A program made the position numbers and the translations under genes. From Akkermansia muciniphila (GTDB lineage Bacteria; Verrucomicrobiota; Verrucomicrobiia; Limisphaerales; SXQI01): DNA of 33,685 bases. Shown piece by piece: positions 33,379 through 33,685 of this stretch (position 1 is the first letter of the stretch; every line of letters starts with the position of its first letter). The notes beneath the pieces were generated by a model. The model was given only the letters and a program-made list of their open reading frames with translations, searched no databases and was not told the origin of the DNA. Location of the stretch: positions 1 to 33,685 of the forward strand of contig CAMBHS010000011.1 of assembly GCA_945867235.1 (NCBI GenBank). The letters run 5' to 3'.

Positions 33379-33685
33379 CGCTGCGTTGATCCTCGCTCCA
33401 CTCTGTTTAAGAGTGCGTTGCTCCGCAAAAAAAGCCCGCAACAGTCCACGACATTCCTCCGAGCGTATGCACGGAGTTATGTCGGCGTGATGGTTGAGCG
33501 TTGGGAATTGAAGAAGATTCATCGCGCCGCCCGCCGCTCCGCCTTTGCTGTCCGGCGCACCGAACACAACACGCGTCAGTCGGACATGCACCATTGCCCC
33601 GGCGCACATCGGGCACGGTTCTTTGGTAACATAAAGTGTGCAGTCGTTTAACCGCCAATCTCCGACCGCTGCCTGGGCCTGGGTG
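33358..33685 (-). CDS. tadA: tRNA-specific adenosine deaminase TadA, N-terminus outside window
   Basis: The C-terminal 108 residues are visible in an unbroken frame to the window edge. TadA converts A34 of tRNA-Arg(ACG) to inosine. Zinc ligands are in EPCPMCAGAM, followed by VHVRLTRVVFGAPDSKGGAAG, then NLLQFPTLNHHADITP and EECRGLLRAFFAEQR. The HAE motif with the proton-shuttle Glu lies beyond the edge. It converges on the CBM48 gene, with coding ends overlapping. Confidence 0.92.
   Translation of the reverse strand, partial: TQAQAAVGDWRLNDCTLYVTKEPCPMCAGAMVHVRLTRVVFGAPDSKGGAAGGAMNLLQFPTLNHHADITPCIRSEECRGLLRAFFAEQRTLKQSGARINAASTDGDE

Noticed and set aside
1-33685. CRISPR arrays, insertion sequences, tRNA or rRNA genes, phage genes
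   Set aside because: I looked for regular repeats, transposase motifs, tRNA-like cloverleaf ends and structural RNA and saw none that could be supported.

Overview
The window is a stretch of ordinary bacterial chromosome, densely packed with genes on both strands. I see no insertion sequence, phage gene, CRISPR array, rRNA or tRNA. The gene content suggests Verrucomicrobiota or a close PVC relative. Pointers are a secreted matrixin protease with a DxDxDGxxNxxE-type C-terminal segment, a lipoprotein resembling the exosortase-associated TIGR04073 family, many small lipoproteins, and an MEP-pathway set (dxs, ispE). Base composition is near 50% GC by eye. Few genes have a clear Shine-Dalgarno; ftsL is the main exception. 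The phylum call is inference, not a marker-gene result.

Layout. (1) 1-3412, minus strand: start of the division and cell wall (dcw) cluster, mraZ - unknown gene - rsmH - ftsL - class B PBP (cut by the window edge), preceded by four TGGG repeats at exact 10-bp spacing that form an MraZ box. (2) 3824-7344, plus: queA from a TTG codon, then a small exported protein overlapping a matrixin metalloprotease. (3) 7466-12938, plus: a tight run of TPR/LysM lipoprotein, unknown signal-anchored protein, ABC ATPase, ABC permease and two tail-anchored coiled-coil proteins. (4) 18468-12968, minus: xseB-dxs-icd-DUF885 with two overlapping junctions. (5) 18550-20340, plus: leuA preceded by a complete-looking leucine attenuator, made of a 24-residue leader peptide with a Leu-Leu-Leu run, an antiterminator and an intrinsic terminator. 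(6) 20392-23193: a dihydrolipoamide-dehydrogenase-type flavoprotein (minus) divergent from a NupG-type nucleoside transporter (plus). (7) 24615-23227, minus: lipoprotein, strong terminator, then ispE, whose start codon touches the terminator T-tract. (8) 24804-28625, plus: hrpA. (9) 30868-28646, minus: lpoB - COG3014-like - ycfL-like lipoproteins. (10) 31145-33685: MsbA-type ABC exporter, a single-domain CBM48 protein, and the end of tadA converging on it.

Several units concern the envelope: the dcw cluster, the LpoB-type trio, the LysM/ABC run and the MsbA-type exporter. dxs and ispE supply isoprenoid precursors, including the undecaprenyl carrier of wall synthesis. The main regulatory finds are the leuA attenuator and the MraZ box. 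Both are read directly from sequence and can be tested by comparison with relatives.
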